Both the position numbers and the translations under genes were made by a program. Source: Spongospora subterranea (lineage: Eukaryota; Endomyxa; Phytomyxea; Plasmodiophorida; Plasmodiophoridae). From it: DNA of 26,200 nt. Location: positions 1-26,200 of the forward strand of contig OUQQ01000250.1 in the NCBI GenBank assembly GCA_900404475.1. The letters run 5' to 3'. Positions 1 through 10,153 of the stretch are shown here, one piece after another (within the stretch, counting starts at the first letter, position 1; each line of letters opens with the position of its first letter). Below the pieces are notes generated by a model, which was not told where the DNA came from, made no database searches, and saw only the letters and a list, made by a program, of their open reading frames with translations.

Positions 1-2
1 TG

Positions 3-377
3 CTTTCGAGTCAACCGGACTTTGCATCGCAACAGGAATGGTTAGAGGAAACAGTTTTATCTGGAGGTGGTCTTACAATTTTTTATCCAAAATTTCATCC
101 AGAATTTAACTGGATTGAGATGTTTTGGGGTGCTACCAAAAAGTTTACAAGGAAACACTGTACCTATTCATTTAAAGACCTAGAAAATATCATTCCAGTT
201 GCGCTCAAAGTAACGTCACTAGCTTCCATGAGAAGGTTCGCTCGCAAGTCGTTCAGATACATGGATGCATACAGAGAGAAGAATGGAATATTTCTTAACC
301 AATCACAAATAGAATATGCGATGAAGAAGTACACATCTCATAGAACTATTCCTAATTCAATATTAAACGACCTATAA
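3..377 (+). CDS. DDE transposase, C-terminal fragment (cut by window edge)
   Basis: The frame is open from the window edge, so the start lies outside. The visible 124 residues match the end of DDE-superfamily transposases related to Tc1/mariner and IS630 that are abundant in fungal genomes. The catalytic glutamate region is recognisable: a His-Pro-Glu-Phe-Asn-Trp-Ile-Glu segment followed by Phe-Trp-Gly (about residues 32-43), where the Glu after Ile is the third acidic catalytic residue. A Trp/Met-rich 'MDAYREK' stretch and a terminal 'KYTSHR' motif follow, both typical of the fungal family. Such enzymes cut and join element ends. I see no stop or frameshift in the visible part. An AT-rich stretch with a small palindrome (around 385-403) follows the stop, but I could not identify a terminal inverted repeat. 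Whether the element is active cannot be judged from this piece. Confidence 0.8.
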   Translation, partial: LSSQPDFASQQEWLEETVLSGGGLTIFYPKFHPEFNWIEMFWGATKKFTRKHCTYSFKDLENIIPVALKVTSLASMRRFARKSFRYMDAYREKNGIFLNQSQIEYAMKKYTSHRTIPNSILNDL

Positions 378-2675
378 ATTATTATATACACTTAAGTGTA
401 CATGTGATTTTCAAATATGATTGAGACTAGGGTTTGAAATTGTCGGTTTAAGGTGATCGCCACTGTAGCTACGCTTACACTTCTCTAGAGTTGGTACAAT
501 CTCAATCAGTCTGGGCCCACCATCCCCAAATGTTGTTTTCTGGCCTGGAAGTGGTTTGATATCGGTATTAGCATCACAGGCAGGAGCTTGCCGGTATCAA
601 TCCGGCAACCGTATTGCTTGACGTGACCAACAAATCATGACCCGGTACCAATCTGGATATCGCCAGCACTATCTCCCAGGGCCAGGTCGCTGGTTTTTGG
701 AGATTCTGCAGTCTTTGAGTCTCATTCCCGCAATTGAGATCATTGTCAATAGATTATACCATTAAGGTGATTGACCCGCACATGTCTAATCACTGTTCCT
801 CGTCATTAAACATAGTGTGAAGTGTAGGGCGTATAGTGTACGATTCTTTCATTAAGAGTTGAAACGAACGCTTCTTAGATTACCTCTTTGAGTAATTTTC
901 GTCGAAGTAGGTGTTAACCATAGATTGTGGGCGAAATCACGATAAAAGTCGGCATCAGTGTGTACATCCCCTTTCTCTGGAACGTGATCACCGTACCCGT
1001 CCGATAGCGATGAATTCGTTTGGCAGCGAGGACATTTGCATGTCAAGGCCCATACATAGAGTGCAGCGTAATGGACCGCTTGAGCGATGCTCAGGTCTAG
1101 TGCAGTTGGCCATGTTTAATAAGGTTCCGATTGCTTCAAGGGAGATATTTCTCTCACAACCGCACCGGAGCACAAGCACTCGCCCGCCTTCGCGTTCCTT
1201 ACAAATTGGCTGCCGCGTCTACCTATCTAACTGTCTCAACGATTTATCGACAATACATTCACTTCGATTCGACATCGCTCTGGCACACACTGGTCAGTTG
1301 GGCAATGGTCCTCACCACAGTAGAACACTTCAACCACCATCAATAACAGTTCATACTGTCTTTATTCCCTGGATGGCATTGCTATCGGCAAATGCAAGCA
1401 TCGTAACAGCTGAAAATTCCTTTCGTCCATAGATCCGACTTCATCTTCATCTTGGGCATGCCACATCTCGATTTCAACAACCAAAGAAAACACCATCATG
1501 ATAACGATTCTGTCTCAGTAAACTGCACCATAGTTGGCGAAGTTGGCAGGTTTAGCATTCCATGGCAAAAAAACTTGAATTTGAACAGTTCGTGCTCTGC
1601 CAGTAACCAAATCCTACACGTACGTGATTGCCAACAACAATAAATACCGATATTACATGCAACATCAGAATTCCATTCTAAACAAAACGCAGAAACAACG
1701 TCGTAATCTCACACCACCTGAGCATCGCTTTTGTCGCATGTCCACTCTTCTTAATCTACCTATATTCGTTCACAGTGGCGATGAATCCGGCCAGCCACTT
1801 TGTTTCCCGGATAGCTTCCGTCCGTGCAAACGCGCTACGCTCTGCAGTTCAGCAATATCGATGACCGCGGATTCGAAGGCTCTATAGTGGTTGTGGGGCG
1901 AATTGATGTGGTCAACGATGGGCAAATTGTATCGTCCTGTTACAGCATATTCCAGTAGTGAACGGCAATGACGGGGGTAAACGAGGTCGCTCAAATGGAT
2001 TCCATCTGGATAAACAAAGGATGTAGATTGAACCAGCACTGCCTTAGGTTGTTCATCAATCAGTAGTACAAGCCCAATCCTTGTGCTGCCTGTTCAACGG
2101 TCCGTTCTCTTGCCTAGTATCTCCGCTAGGATTCGACGAATTGGTTAGTTTTTGTCAACTGATTGGAGTCATCTCCGGTGCGCTGGATTACCCGTCGCGC
2201 CAGCGAATCTGGACATAAACTGTCGCGATCCCTGCTTGATCGTGGCAGTAGGGTTTCAACACAGATTAACCTCAATCGAACTGTAATCAACAATGTTCAT
2301 GGCGTTGCTGAATCAGGAGGTTAATGGCAACAATCCAAAGAGGTTATGGAATATCGAGAGACCATCAGTGAACGTTATTATTTCGCTGAGATTGCGAGGT
2401 TTGTTGACGACGGTGCACACATTCTCACAGCCGCCTATAATTATCATTGACTGTATTGGTGATGATGTCGGCAGGTCCAGCACTGCCATTAACCGATAAC
2501 GCTTTATTCCGGTTGTCAACGACTCGTGAGGGGATCGGTCGTCTGGGTCAATCATGTCACAGAAATGAGTGCCAGGCAACTGAGATTCAATGAGATTTCG
2601 GTTTGAAAAACTGTCCTGGCGGTACCGACTGCAATCATTTGCTTCGGCATGAACGGTCTTGACCGGGTTAATCCG
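378..2675. other. Gene-poor stretch, no supported gene
   Basis: Several open frames occur on both strands (for example 911-1432 on + and 2039-1770 on -), but none shows a family motif, a good start context or a chain of phase-compatible exons. A Cys-rich minus-strand stretch near 1060-850 with a C-x-C-x-x-C pattern is the most protein-like piece and may be a decayed exon. A shorthand repeat of 'ccggta' words lies around 580-660. I cannot assign a function to any of this interval. Confidence 0.4.
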
Positions 2676-4532
2676 TTAAGGCTCCAATCCCTGGGAAGTT
2701 GACTGCAATTGCCTCTCAACCTCCAACAGCTTCTTTTCAACGGAGCTTCGCCCATGAACTGGACGTTCCGGGCGTATTTTCCTCAACGCCTTTGTCTGAT
2801 GGGGAAAACGGTCAACGCCCCTCAATTGAACACACAGCTCCCATTCATCGGCCCTACTAATCCTGTGAAACGGCGCTCCTGACCCTCGACGGTTTTTTCG
2901 AGACGTTCGAACTGTTTCTCCCAAAGGACTTGCGCCTGAACCAAAACGTGTTCAATAAGTGACCACATGATCAGCTGAATTTTTGTTCGGGTGTTTGAAC
3001 ATGAATCAGGAGAATATTCAACGGGGCACATACTTGTTGCAAAGTGAGTTGGAACGACGACCGAATTTTCCGAAGTCTGATGAGCTTTCGCTGAATCCAT
3101 TGACCACTGATAACAGCTGAGAGCTAATCTATGAAAACGCGCCGACCGTGAACCCTACATTGCGTCGATCTGGGTAGAATCCAAAACGGACAGGGGTGGT
3201 GGCCGAGATTCGTCATCAAACCGATCGACAACGACGCCGCTGCTGCGACCTGAACCGATAGGGATCGACGGGAGGTTCAGGGAGTCGAGGCCCTGTACGA
3301 CGTCCTCCAGCAAACCCTGAAAGCGTAGACTGGGCCGGACCTGAGCCTGCGACGCCTCCTGATGCGCGCGCGTCAACTGCAGAGCCCGACCAACGAATGG
3401 TATCAGCGGGAGGCGTACCTGCAACTGTTGCGCTAGCTCCAGGCGCCGTTCACAATCCGCTTTGGCTCGATCCAGAGCCTCTGCCCTCCCCCTCAATTCC
3501 GATGATGTCGCTTCGAGGTCGGCTTTCTGACGTTCCCAGGTGGACGCCTTCTCCTGCAGGTCGATCAGGGTGGATTGGCTGAGCGATTTGTCAGATGAGT
3601 TGATCAGATTGAATGAAAACCCCAAAAGAGCGCCAACCAATGTTTCAGGCTCCGACATTCGTGCTCCTTCTCCAATAATTCCTTCGCCAATCCCGAATTT
3701 ACCGCCGACAGGTTGGCGTGGTCACGTCGCGATGATTCCAGGTCGATGACGGCAGATCGATGGCGATCCTTCAGCTCATCGCATCGGATGATTTGATCGT
3801 TTAGCTGCCTTTTCAACAGGGATTCGCTTTCCTCACATATCGACAGCCGATCTTGGCCTTCGCGCCAATCCATTCTCGCCTGTTCACTTTCTGCTTTCGA
3901 TCTGGCGTATTCGACTTTCAGCGCAACGGATTCGGCCCGGGTCGTTTCCAATTCCCCCGATTTCAACTCCAATTCCGCGGCAACCATCTGCAAGCGTCGT
4001 TCACTCTCGAGACCGCTTTGCGTTAGCGTCGCAATTGACGAACGAGCTCGGGCCAATTCCTCATGGTTCAGGGAATCTTCCGTATTTTGGCGAACACTGT
4101 TCACGAAATTGAGGAAACAACACATCGGCAAGATCGCCTGTGAAATCAAAAATCGATACCTGTTCGACGCCTTGATCAACTCGATATCGTTCTGCAGAGT
4201 CTCGATCACATTTCGCGCTTTCAGGAGCAGGAAATCCCTTTGTTGAATGGCCTCCGACTTGGCGTCCAGCTGGGCGTTCGCCTCGGCATTCGATATGGTG
4301 AGCTGATAGGCGTCGGTCGGATACTGCTGGGAGAGGCGCTCCTCCAGATGATAAACGCGCAACTTCAGGTTGAAGTTCTCTTGTTCGAGGGAGTTCATAT
4401 AATCGGACGCCTTCCCCGACCCCTGTTTTAGAAAATCCAGATCAGGCGATCATGAACAGGGAGTATTTGTGCCGTCCTGGGCCGATTAGCGTCACGATTT
4501 ACCTGGACTGGTTTAGGGACATGACCTTTCAT
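2676..4532 (-). CDS. CM1-motif coiled-coil protein (gamma-tubulin complex receptor type)
   Basis: Proposed exons on the minus strand: 4532-4503, 4422-4160, 4096-3638, 3578-3419, 3376-3159, 3106-3034, 2974-2858, 2795-2676. All junctions are GT-AG and phase-compatible, giving 479 residues. Residues about 19-42 form a Centrosomin motif 1 (CM1): Leu-Glu-Gln-Glu-Asn-Phe-Asn-Leu-Lys-Leu-Arg-Val-Tyr followed by Leu-Glu-Glu-Arg-Leu. In Mto1, Spc110/Pcp1 and CDK5RAP2 this motif binds and activates gamma-tubulin complexes at microtubule-organising centres. A long heptad-rich coiled coil follows (about 44-330), then a basic segment near 380-400 and more helix to the end. I do not see a clear PACT or MASC targeting domain, so orthology to Mto1 or to Spc110 is open. 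Two introns (4159-4097, 63 nt; 3418-3377, 42 nt) are in-frame and stop-free; they are inferred because the retained residues are hydrophobic or proline-rich and break the coil. The first exon (10 codons) and the donor GTTGGC at 3637 are the weakest points. Confidence 0.75.
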
Positions 4533-4623
4533 TCCACCTCGGGAGCCGGTTTCGCCCAGGCAAATGGCGCCACCATCGTAACGTCAAAGTCACGGACCAA
4601 TCACTTCCAATCTCGGTGTCGCC

Positions 4624-5503
4624 TTAATCGAATCGCCATTGACCTACGATATGGCATTCATCAAATCGATATAATATATAAAAGCACAATGTCTTCCATA
4701 TTAGCGTGTTGATTTCTGAAATGGCGAGGACGGAAGCGCGCCCCCAGAGATTGAATCGCCAATGGGTGTAAAGGTGCTGTCGTTGGGTTAAGTCATGGGG
4801 ATCCTGCCGGGCCAGCTCGTCCAAGAGCCTAGCTATGACTCGAGAAACCGTTGCAAGTTTAGTCAGACAGTATGCCCAGAGTTTGTGCAAGTTCCAGGCC
4901 GATCCAATAAATATAAGGTCTCGATGGTGCTCTGAAAAGGAGAGTTTCAACGGTTCTAGGCGATATGCATTCCTTTTCCTCACGAACAGGGGTTGTTGGA
5001 ACAAATTTCCGACACAATAATATTCTCGAAAATGCCTGTGTGTTTTCATCGAATGCCCCAGCCACGATTGCGCCTGGAGCAACCTGGCCTCTTACACTCG
5101 CCGTCAATCTGCCAAGCCTAACGTCAAGCTTTGTTGTCAGACGATTGCGACGATGCGCAATCTAATTTAAAAGCCACGATGCGAATGATCTCACAACCTT
5201 TTACGACTCTCAACAAGCGAAAAACGTCGTTGGTAACTCTGTAATATCCTTTGAGTTGTATTAATAATGGTAGTCAACACTCATGGAGTCACGACGGAAT
5301 GTGAATTGATAGGTGTTAACTAGACCGTCGTCGCTCAATCTGCTAACCGAAAAACTCACCGAAAAAAAGTCGTCAATCCATAGAATTTTCCGGCACATCG
5401 TAACCAGAGAGCGTTGCAGCAACTGGTGAGGAAACCGGAAGTTTTCGTGGCAATTTCCTGAGACCCTCTGAGTGGCACGTCCCTGACCCCACTCCCCCTC
5501 CAT
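4624..5503 (-). other. Unassigned minus-strand open frames, possible split gene
   Basis: Two frames look more protein-like than their surroundings. One runs from an ATG at 5503 to a stop at 5261 (80 codons) and contains a good donor GTGAGT near 5361. The other is open from about 5082 to 4624; a plausible start of its exon is the acceptor ending at about 5038, preceded by a donor GTAAGA about 60 nt earlier. The second piece is rich in Leu, Trp, His and Arg and may be helical. I could not join the two pieces into one phase-consistent model, and I recognise no family. The region lies upstream of the CM1 gene on the same strand, with the H1 gene beyond it on the other strand. Confidence 0.25.
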
Positions 5504-5832
5504 GATCTAGTGTACTGTATACTGTGCCATAGTGTACCTACTGACGACTAGGAGTTCCAAGTTTGCGCGCGCTTTCCCATGTCAACGGCACAGTGTGTGG
5601 GCGGGGCTGTTGGTTTGTCTGTGTGTGACGGGCCGGGCAGCCCCACCCCACACACACCCGCCCCGTAGAGAACCGCCTTCCCTACCCGGGTTTGAAATCA
5701 CGGGCATTTATTCCTGATCGGTGACCTCATAGCCTTATCCCTGCGGCCGATCCCGTTGCCTGTCTGCGTCTAGCTGGTCCCACTCGAGAAACACCCTGTC
5801 GGCGTGTCGTACCTCGTTCACCCGACCTCACC

Positions 5833-6623
5833 ATGGCCAAGCAGTCCGCCAAACCCTACAAGGATATGGTCAAGAAGGCCATCGGCGAGATGAACGAGAA
5901 AGGCGGCAGCTCCAGGACAGCTGTCAAGAAATTCATTAAGGACAACTATGATGTTAACGATGATGTCAGTTCATTCCAACTCCGCCCTTGATTTCGTGGT
6001 TGAAAAATTGACCCGATTCAAGGTCACAATCTGAAATTTTTGATTCCGGATTTTTCAGGCTAACGATAAGAAGGTCACAGCAGCGTTGAAGAAGGGCGTT
6101 GCTGAAGGAGTTTTTGTTCAAGTGAAGCAGTCTTTCAAAAACGCCGACAAACCAGTCAAAACGAAAAAGACGTCGTCCAAAAAGAGTTCCGTATCTAAAG
6201 TAAGCGAGCAAACCGCAGTTTGTTATTTTGCTTCTAAAATTTCCACGATGATAGACAAAAGGCTCCGACGAAAAAAAAACTGTTAAGAAGAAAGCCTCAG
6301 CGAAATCTTCTCCAAAAAAAAAAGCATCAGAGGCGAAGAAGGTAAGCAAATCGAAAGATGTTACCAAGAAAAAGACTGTCGCGAAAAAGGCGTCGTCAAA
6401 AAAAACCGTAGCGAAAGCAGAAAAAGAGACTGCCCCGAAGAAGAAAACAGAGAAGAAAACGCCCGTTAAAAAAAGTTCAACCAAAAAAAAGACAACCAAA
6501 AAAGAGACAGTTAAGAAGGTGAAAGCCCCATCCACCAAGAAAGCTGCTGCTAAAGGAGAGAGCAAGAAACGGAAACAATCAACCGATAAGACGTCGGCAT
6601 CTCCGAAAAAAACAAAAAATTGA
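5833..6623 (+). CDS. Linker histone H1
   Basis: Exons 5833-5964, 6059-6199 and 6255-6623 give a 213-residue protein. Introns are 94 nt (GTCAGT...TTTTCAG) and 55 nt (GTAAGC...GATAG), both phase 0. Residues about 5-75 form the winged-helix globular domain of the H1/H5 family: a Lys-Pro-Tyr-Lys-Asp-Met-Val start, a Gly-Gly-Ser-Ser-Arg turn, and a Lys-Lys-Val-Thr-Ala-Ala-Leu-Lys-Lys-Gly helix. The tail from about 80 to the end is almost entirely Lys, Ala, Ser, Thr and Pro, the usual linker-DNA-binding tail. The start is supported by the sequence CACCATGG. Two AATAAA hexamers lie about 80-90 nt after the stop, suggesting a polyadenylated transcript. The second intron has a nearby alternative AG at 6261, but only the chosen one keeps the Lys-rich frame. 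The role is nucleosome linker binding and chromatin compaction in the nucleus. Confidence 0.92.
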
Positions 6624-6699
6624 ATACGTAATTCAACCAAGTTTTTATTGTATCAATTGAAATCGTGCCTTTTCGAATATTTTCTGTATTTATGGCGCG

Positions 6700-6715
6700 A
6701 ATAAATTTGAATAAA
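6700..6715 (+). promoter_or_regulatory. Tandem AATAAA poly(A) signals after H1
   Basis: Two AATAAA hexamers at 6700-6705 and 6710-6715 lie about 80-90 nt downstream of the H1 stop. The position fits a 3'-end processing signal; no histone stem-loop was seen. Confidence 0.45.
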
Positions 6716-6739
6716 GTCATGCTATATTGGCATATTAAA

Positions 6740-7206
6740 TCACCATATGATTGGCCTAGGAAGGGTCAAATGTCGAACCAAAGTCAACATGACGTGAGTT
6801 GCTTTGTGTTCGATGATGATCTGAATTTTCTCAACATCACTGCGTCCCCGACTGTAGAAAAGGAACATATTTGATGGATCACAAGATGATCGTCTCACAA
6901 GGGTCTCACTCAAATCATTGTTCAGAATGGTGCTCAGGAAAGATTGCTGCCATGGAGGTAAAACACAATCCAAGGTGAATTCCTTTACGTTCAAAGGCCA
7001 GCAACGACGAGAAATATAAAGGCGGAAACAGGCAAAGAGGTTAATGATAACCAAATTCAGATGTTAACAAATCGTTGGTGGGTATCTCCTGCGTCACTGG
7101 AAACGAGTAACCTGACTTGATGACGACAACTGGTTCGAAAACCGGCGTCAACACGGACACTGGTAAGACAAAGTAATATGCTGACACAGGTCAGATGAAA
7201 AGTCAT
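6740..7206 (-). other. Possible secreted-protein exons, unassigned
   Basis: A minus-strand frame starting at an ATG at 7206 begins with a classic signal-peptide profile: a hydrophobic Leu/Cys/Val core followed by a small-residue cleavage-like site (Val-Asp-Ala). A second minus-strand frame from about 6990 to 6740 encodes a plausible globular stretch containing Pro-Pro-Trp-Gln-Gln and a Ser-Arg-Gly-Arg-Ser motif. A short intron might join them, but I could not find a single convincing phase-matched junction. I recognise no family. Confidence 0.22.
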
Positions 7207-7362
7207 CGCAAAGCGAAAGGTTACATCGACATAGATGGCGTCATCAGCAACCAAGTTTCCATGGTGCCGCCCCACGCCATTTTGACAGTCATTTGGAGGG
7301 GCTGCATTCGGTTGGTTTTTGGACCTCGGCAACGGTGTAGTGTACAGGTCAGAGGGGTGGGT

Positions 7363-7382
7363 GGCTGGCTGGCTGGCTGGCT
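7363..7382. repeat. (GGCT)5 microsatellite
   Basis: Five uninterrupted GGCT units sit in the gap upstream of the TCF25/Rqc1 gene. Related GGCTG words flank it on both sides. Confidence 0.9.
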
Positions 7383-7597
7383 GCTGTGGCTGGGTACAGT
7401 TTTGCGACGACCATGTGGGCGTGGCCTCTTGAAGAGAAGGGTTTTGCCGCAGAGTGTAGTTGAAGGGGACGCGCGCCCCGTGCGTCGGAGCTGGGAACTC
7501 AACGCGATTAGAGAGTGATCTGGGTTTGATCACTGACGCTATTACCTGTCGTACTCACATTCACTATTTTATTTAAAAAATCGGGTAGAGATTGGCA

Positions 7598-10064
7598 ATG
7601 TCGACCAGGTCGTTGAGACGAAAATACCCGGTCACGTTGGAGCAGCTATCACCTGTCGTTGATTACAATAGCTCGGAACCGGAGTCGCCCACTCCCGTTA
7701 ATGTCTTCGCTAGTCTGGATCTAAGTGATTCGGGTTCAGAACGATCGCCGTCACCTTCCCCGGTGGTGGAGAACATTCATGCGCCCCAGCCTCGTAAACC
7801 TATTTTGGTGAACGCATATTGTTCAACTCATTAAATGGAAAGGGAGCAAAAAGAAGGCAAATCGGAAAAGACGACAAAACAACGAAGTTGACAAAGACTG
7901 GGAATTGCTGCAGAATTTAGAAGCTAATCGGAATATTGAGCCTGAAACGCAGGTAGATAATGAGTTCGTTTTGCCTTTGTCGTGGGCACATCCGGTTCTG
8001 TTCAGGTGACAGAGCCAGTTCAAACTGTCACCAAACTGGCCCGAGTTGTTCGATGCGAACCGCGGTTTTTTGATAGTGAACGTGAATTGCGCCAGACATT
8101 TGGTTCAGAGGCAATTCATCACGATGATTCCGAACAGCAATCCTGTATGCATCGTCAATCATCTGTGCGATTATCGATCTCATATTTCATTCATTTTAGC
8201 CTCTCGTAATCGCCGCCAAACAGCGAAAAAACGCACTCATGTCAGGAAAACAGTTATTGCGAAAGCAAAGTAAGTCAGGTTGTTTCGACCTTAACACCAG
8301 TGCATGCAGCAGCTTACAAGAAAGGTATATTTAGGGATGAATGGCCACAACCACCAGCACTTAGCCAGCTGGGGCTGTCCATGAGGATGGATCAAGAAAA
8401 TCAGTGCTTTACTTTTGTAGCATCGGATGAATATCTTACGATGCAGCAACAATTGGAGGCGTGCCGTCTCACATTTGATCCACAATCCATTGCGACTCTC
8501 TTACAATTCCAACCATGGCATTGTGATACGCTAATGGCAATGGTATATCCAATCGTCAATTGGGGTCTTTTGAATTGCATTAACCAACTATCTAGAGCGA
8601 GATCTATCGTGTCCATGGTGAATTTGCCGTCAGCTCTGATCTGGTATCACGTGTAATCTATGTCATGGAGTGCAATTTCCATTCAGGATTTGATTTCTTA
8701 TCCGTAAGTATGTCTTTCTGATGCACACTTTTTTTCTTGTCTGATAAGGTATCAAGGAAAAACCCTTTTGCACTCTGGACACGTGTCAAGCGGTTAATGC
8801 CACGTTCTTGCAAGCCCTACGTCGACACATGCAATTTATGTGCAGGAGAAACTGCCCTCGCACTGCTTTGGAAGTATGTAAACTCCTCTTGACTGTCATC
8901 TTACCAAGGTATAAATTTGCTTAGCTCTTTTTCATACGTCTCACTTCGTTTTTAGAAAAGCATCTGAACCTAATGCCTCTAGAGATGTTTTGCGATTGGA
9001 GATGGTTCACCATCTGATATACTATGCGCTGCGATGCAATGCTGCCCACTTTATCTTGGACTTTGCTTCGTGTTTTGATTTATTACGTGGTTCCAGCGTC
9101 GAGAAACCTGAGGAGATCTCATTGAGTCATTCTGTGTTGGCTTTGCCAAGTTGGGCTTATGGTGTATCTCAGGAACGTCTTTCGATTAATCTATTCTCCT
9201 ATGTCTTATTTGTTTTGTATGATAGGCAAAGTATCGTCTTGAAAGCGAAAATGAACTTTTTCTCGGCAATATATATGGTACCATAGATTTGTCTAACGTC
9301 GATGTAACGTCATCGCAATGTCTACAACGTGCATTGCTTCTACATCCTGAGGCGTTGGAGCCCCTATTAACAGCTGCAAAGTAACAATTCTGTTATACTT
9401 TGTTGAATTGGTCGTCACCATTTTTCATGACAGGCCCAAAGAACTGGGTAATACTCGCTGGACCTACATTCTTTCACATAGGTTGTTCGTCAGAGGAGCA
9501 TCAAGGCGACAGTCAAGTGATATTATCCGAAAGCTGGTCGATATTTTTGTAAAACGGTTTTTCTTATTGTGGAAGGAGGATCAGGTATGCTGATTTGCTC
9601 CTCGTTTATTACTCCATGTTGATGGAGGTTCTTAGTTGATAGAATGGTTGTACGCTAATGCTAAATGCCTCGTTGACAAGCTTGATCAAGGTATTTGTTC
9701 TCTTGTGCGCATCACTTGTATCGCTGTTCGCTTAATGTCCGGACAGAAACAACGTGGGAACAGGAATTTGAGGTGTTTTTAAACGCTTTTAATGAATCTG
9801 AAATTGCGAGATCTGTCTTGAATCTCGAGTTAAGTGAGTTTACTGATGAGATTGCGGTAATCCCGGAAGGTTTTAATCCAGGAGCAAATGTTCCACCTCA
9901 ACCAGGTATGCTAATCGTCCAAAACTAGCCATCAAGTTAAATTCTGAGGACTATACACAGCTGTTATCAATGGTGTAAACCCTTTTAGGGGACAAAATCC
10001 AGTTGTGGCGTTCCTTACGTCATTACTGCCCTGGATGAATGCTGCAAATACGGATCAACAATAA
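7598..10064 (+). CDS. TCF25 / Rqc1 family protein (ribosome quality control)
   Basis: Thirteen exons: 7598-7793, 7843-7952, 8006-8144, 8200-8269, 8335-8542, 8596-8703, 8757-8908, 8956-9163, 9226-9380, 9434-9584, 9636-9690, 9747-9905, 9961-10064. All twelve introns are 47-65 nt, GT-AG and phase-matched; the product is 604 residues. Family marks appear in order: an N-terminal Met-Ser-x-Arg-x-Leu-Arg-Arg start, an acidic/Ser-rich then Lys-rich low-complexity region (to about 110), Trp-Pro then Gly-Leu-Ser-Met-Arg (about 175-189), a His-x-Asp-x-Leu segment near 230-236, Cys-Pro-Arg-Thr-Ala-Leu-Glu (about 310-316), Phe-Leu-Leu-Trp-Lys-Glu (about 490), and a C-terminal Asn-Pro-Phe ... Leu-Leu-Pro-Trp. 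In yeast, Rqc1 works with Ltn1, Rqc2 and Cdc48 on stalled 60S subunits to ubiquitinate and extract nascent chains; human TCF25 is its counterpart. The ATG at 7598 fits the family N-terminus. The fourth intron (8270-8334) has several nearby AGs; I chose the one preserving phase and family spacing. Confidence 0.92.
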
Positions 10065-10153
10065 CCCACTTTACCATTTATAAAGCTTGAGTTGCATTTG
10101 CTTCCTCGATTTTTGAATTGCAATAATCCACGACAGAGCTTTTCAAAGGGCAT

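Noticed and set aside
911..1432. 173-codon plus-strand ORF
   Set aside because: No family motif, unusual mix of His, Arg and Ser, competing frames on the other strand and no splice chain; likely chance.
5966..6640. 224-codon minus-strand ORF across the H1 gene
   Set aside because: It is the antisense shadow of the Lys-rich H1 tail: runs of AAA/AAG read as Phe/Leu on the other strand. The plus strand has a complete H1 model.
7195..7518. 107-codon plus-strand ORF over the GGCT microsatellite
   Set aside because: Trp/Leu/Gly repeats come from the microsatellite; no start context or family resemblance.
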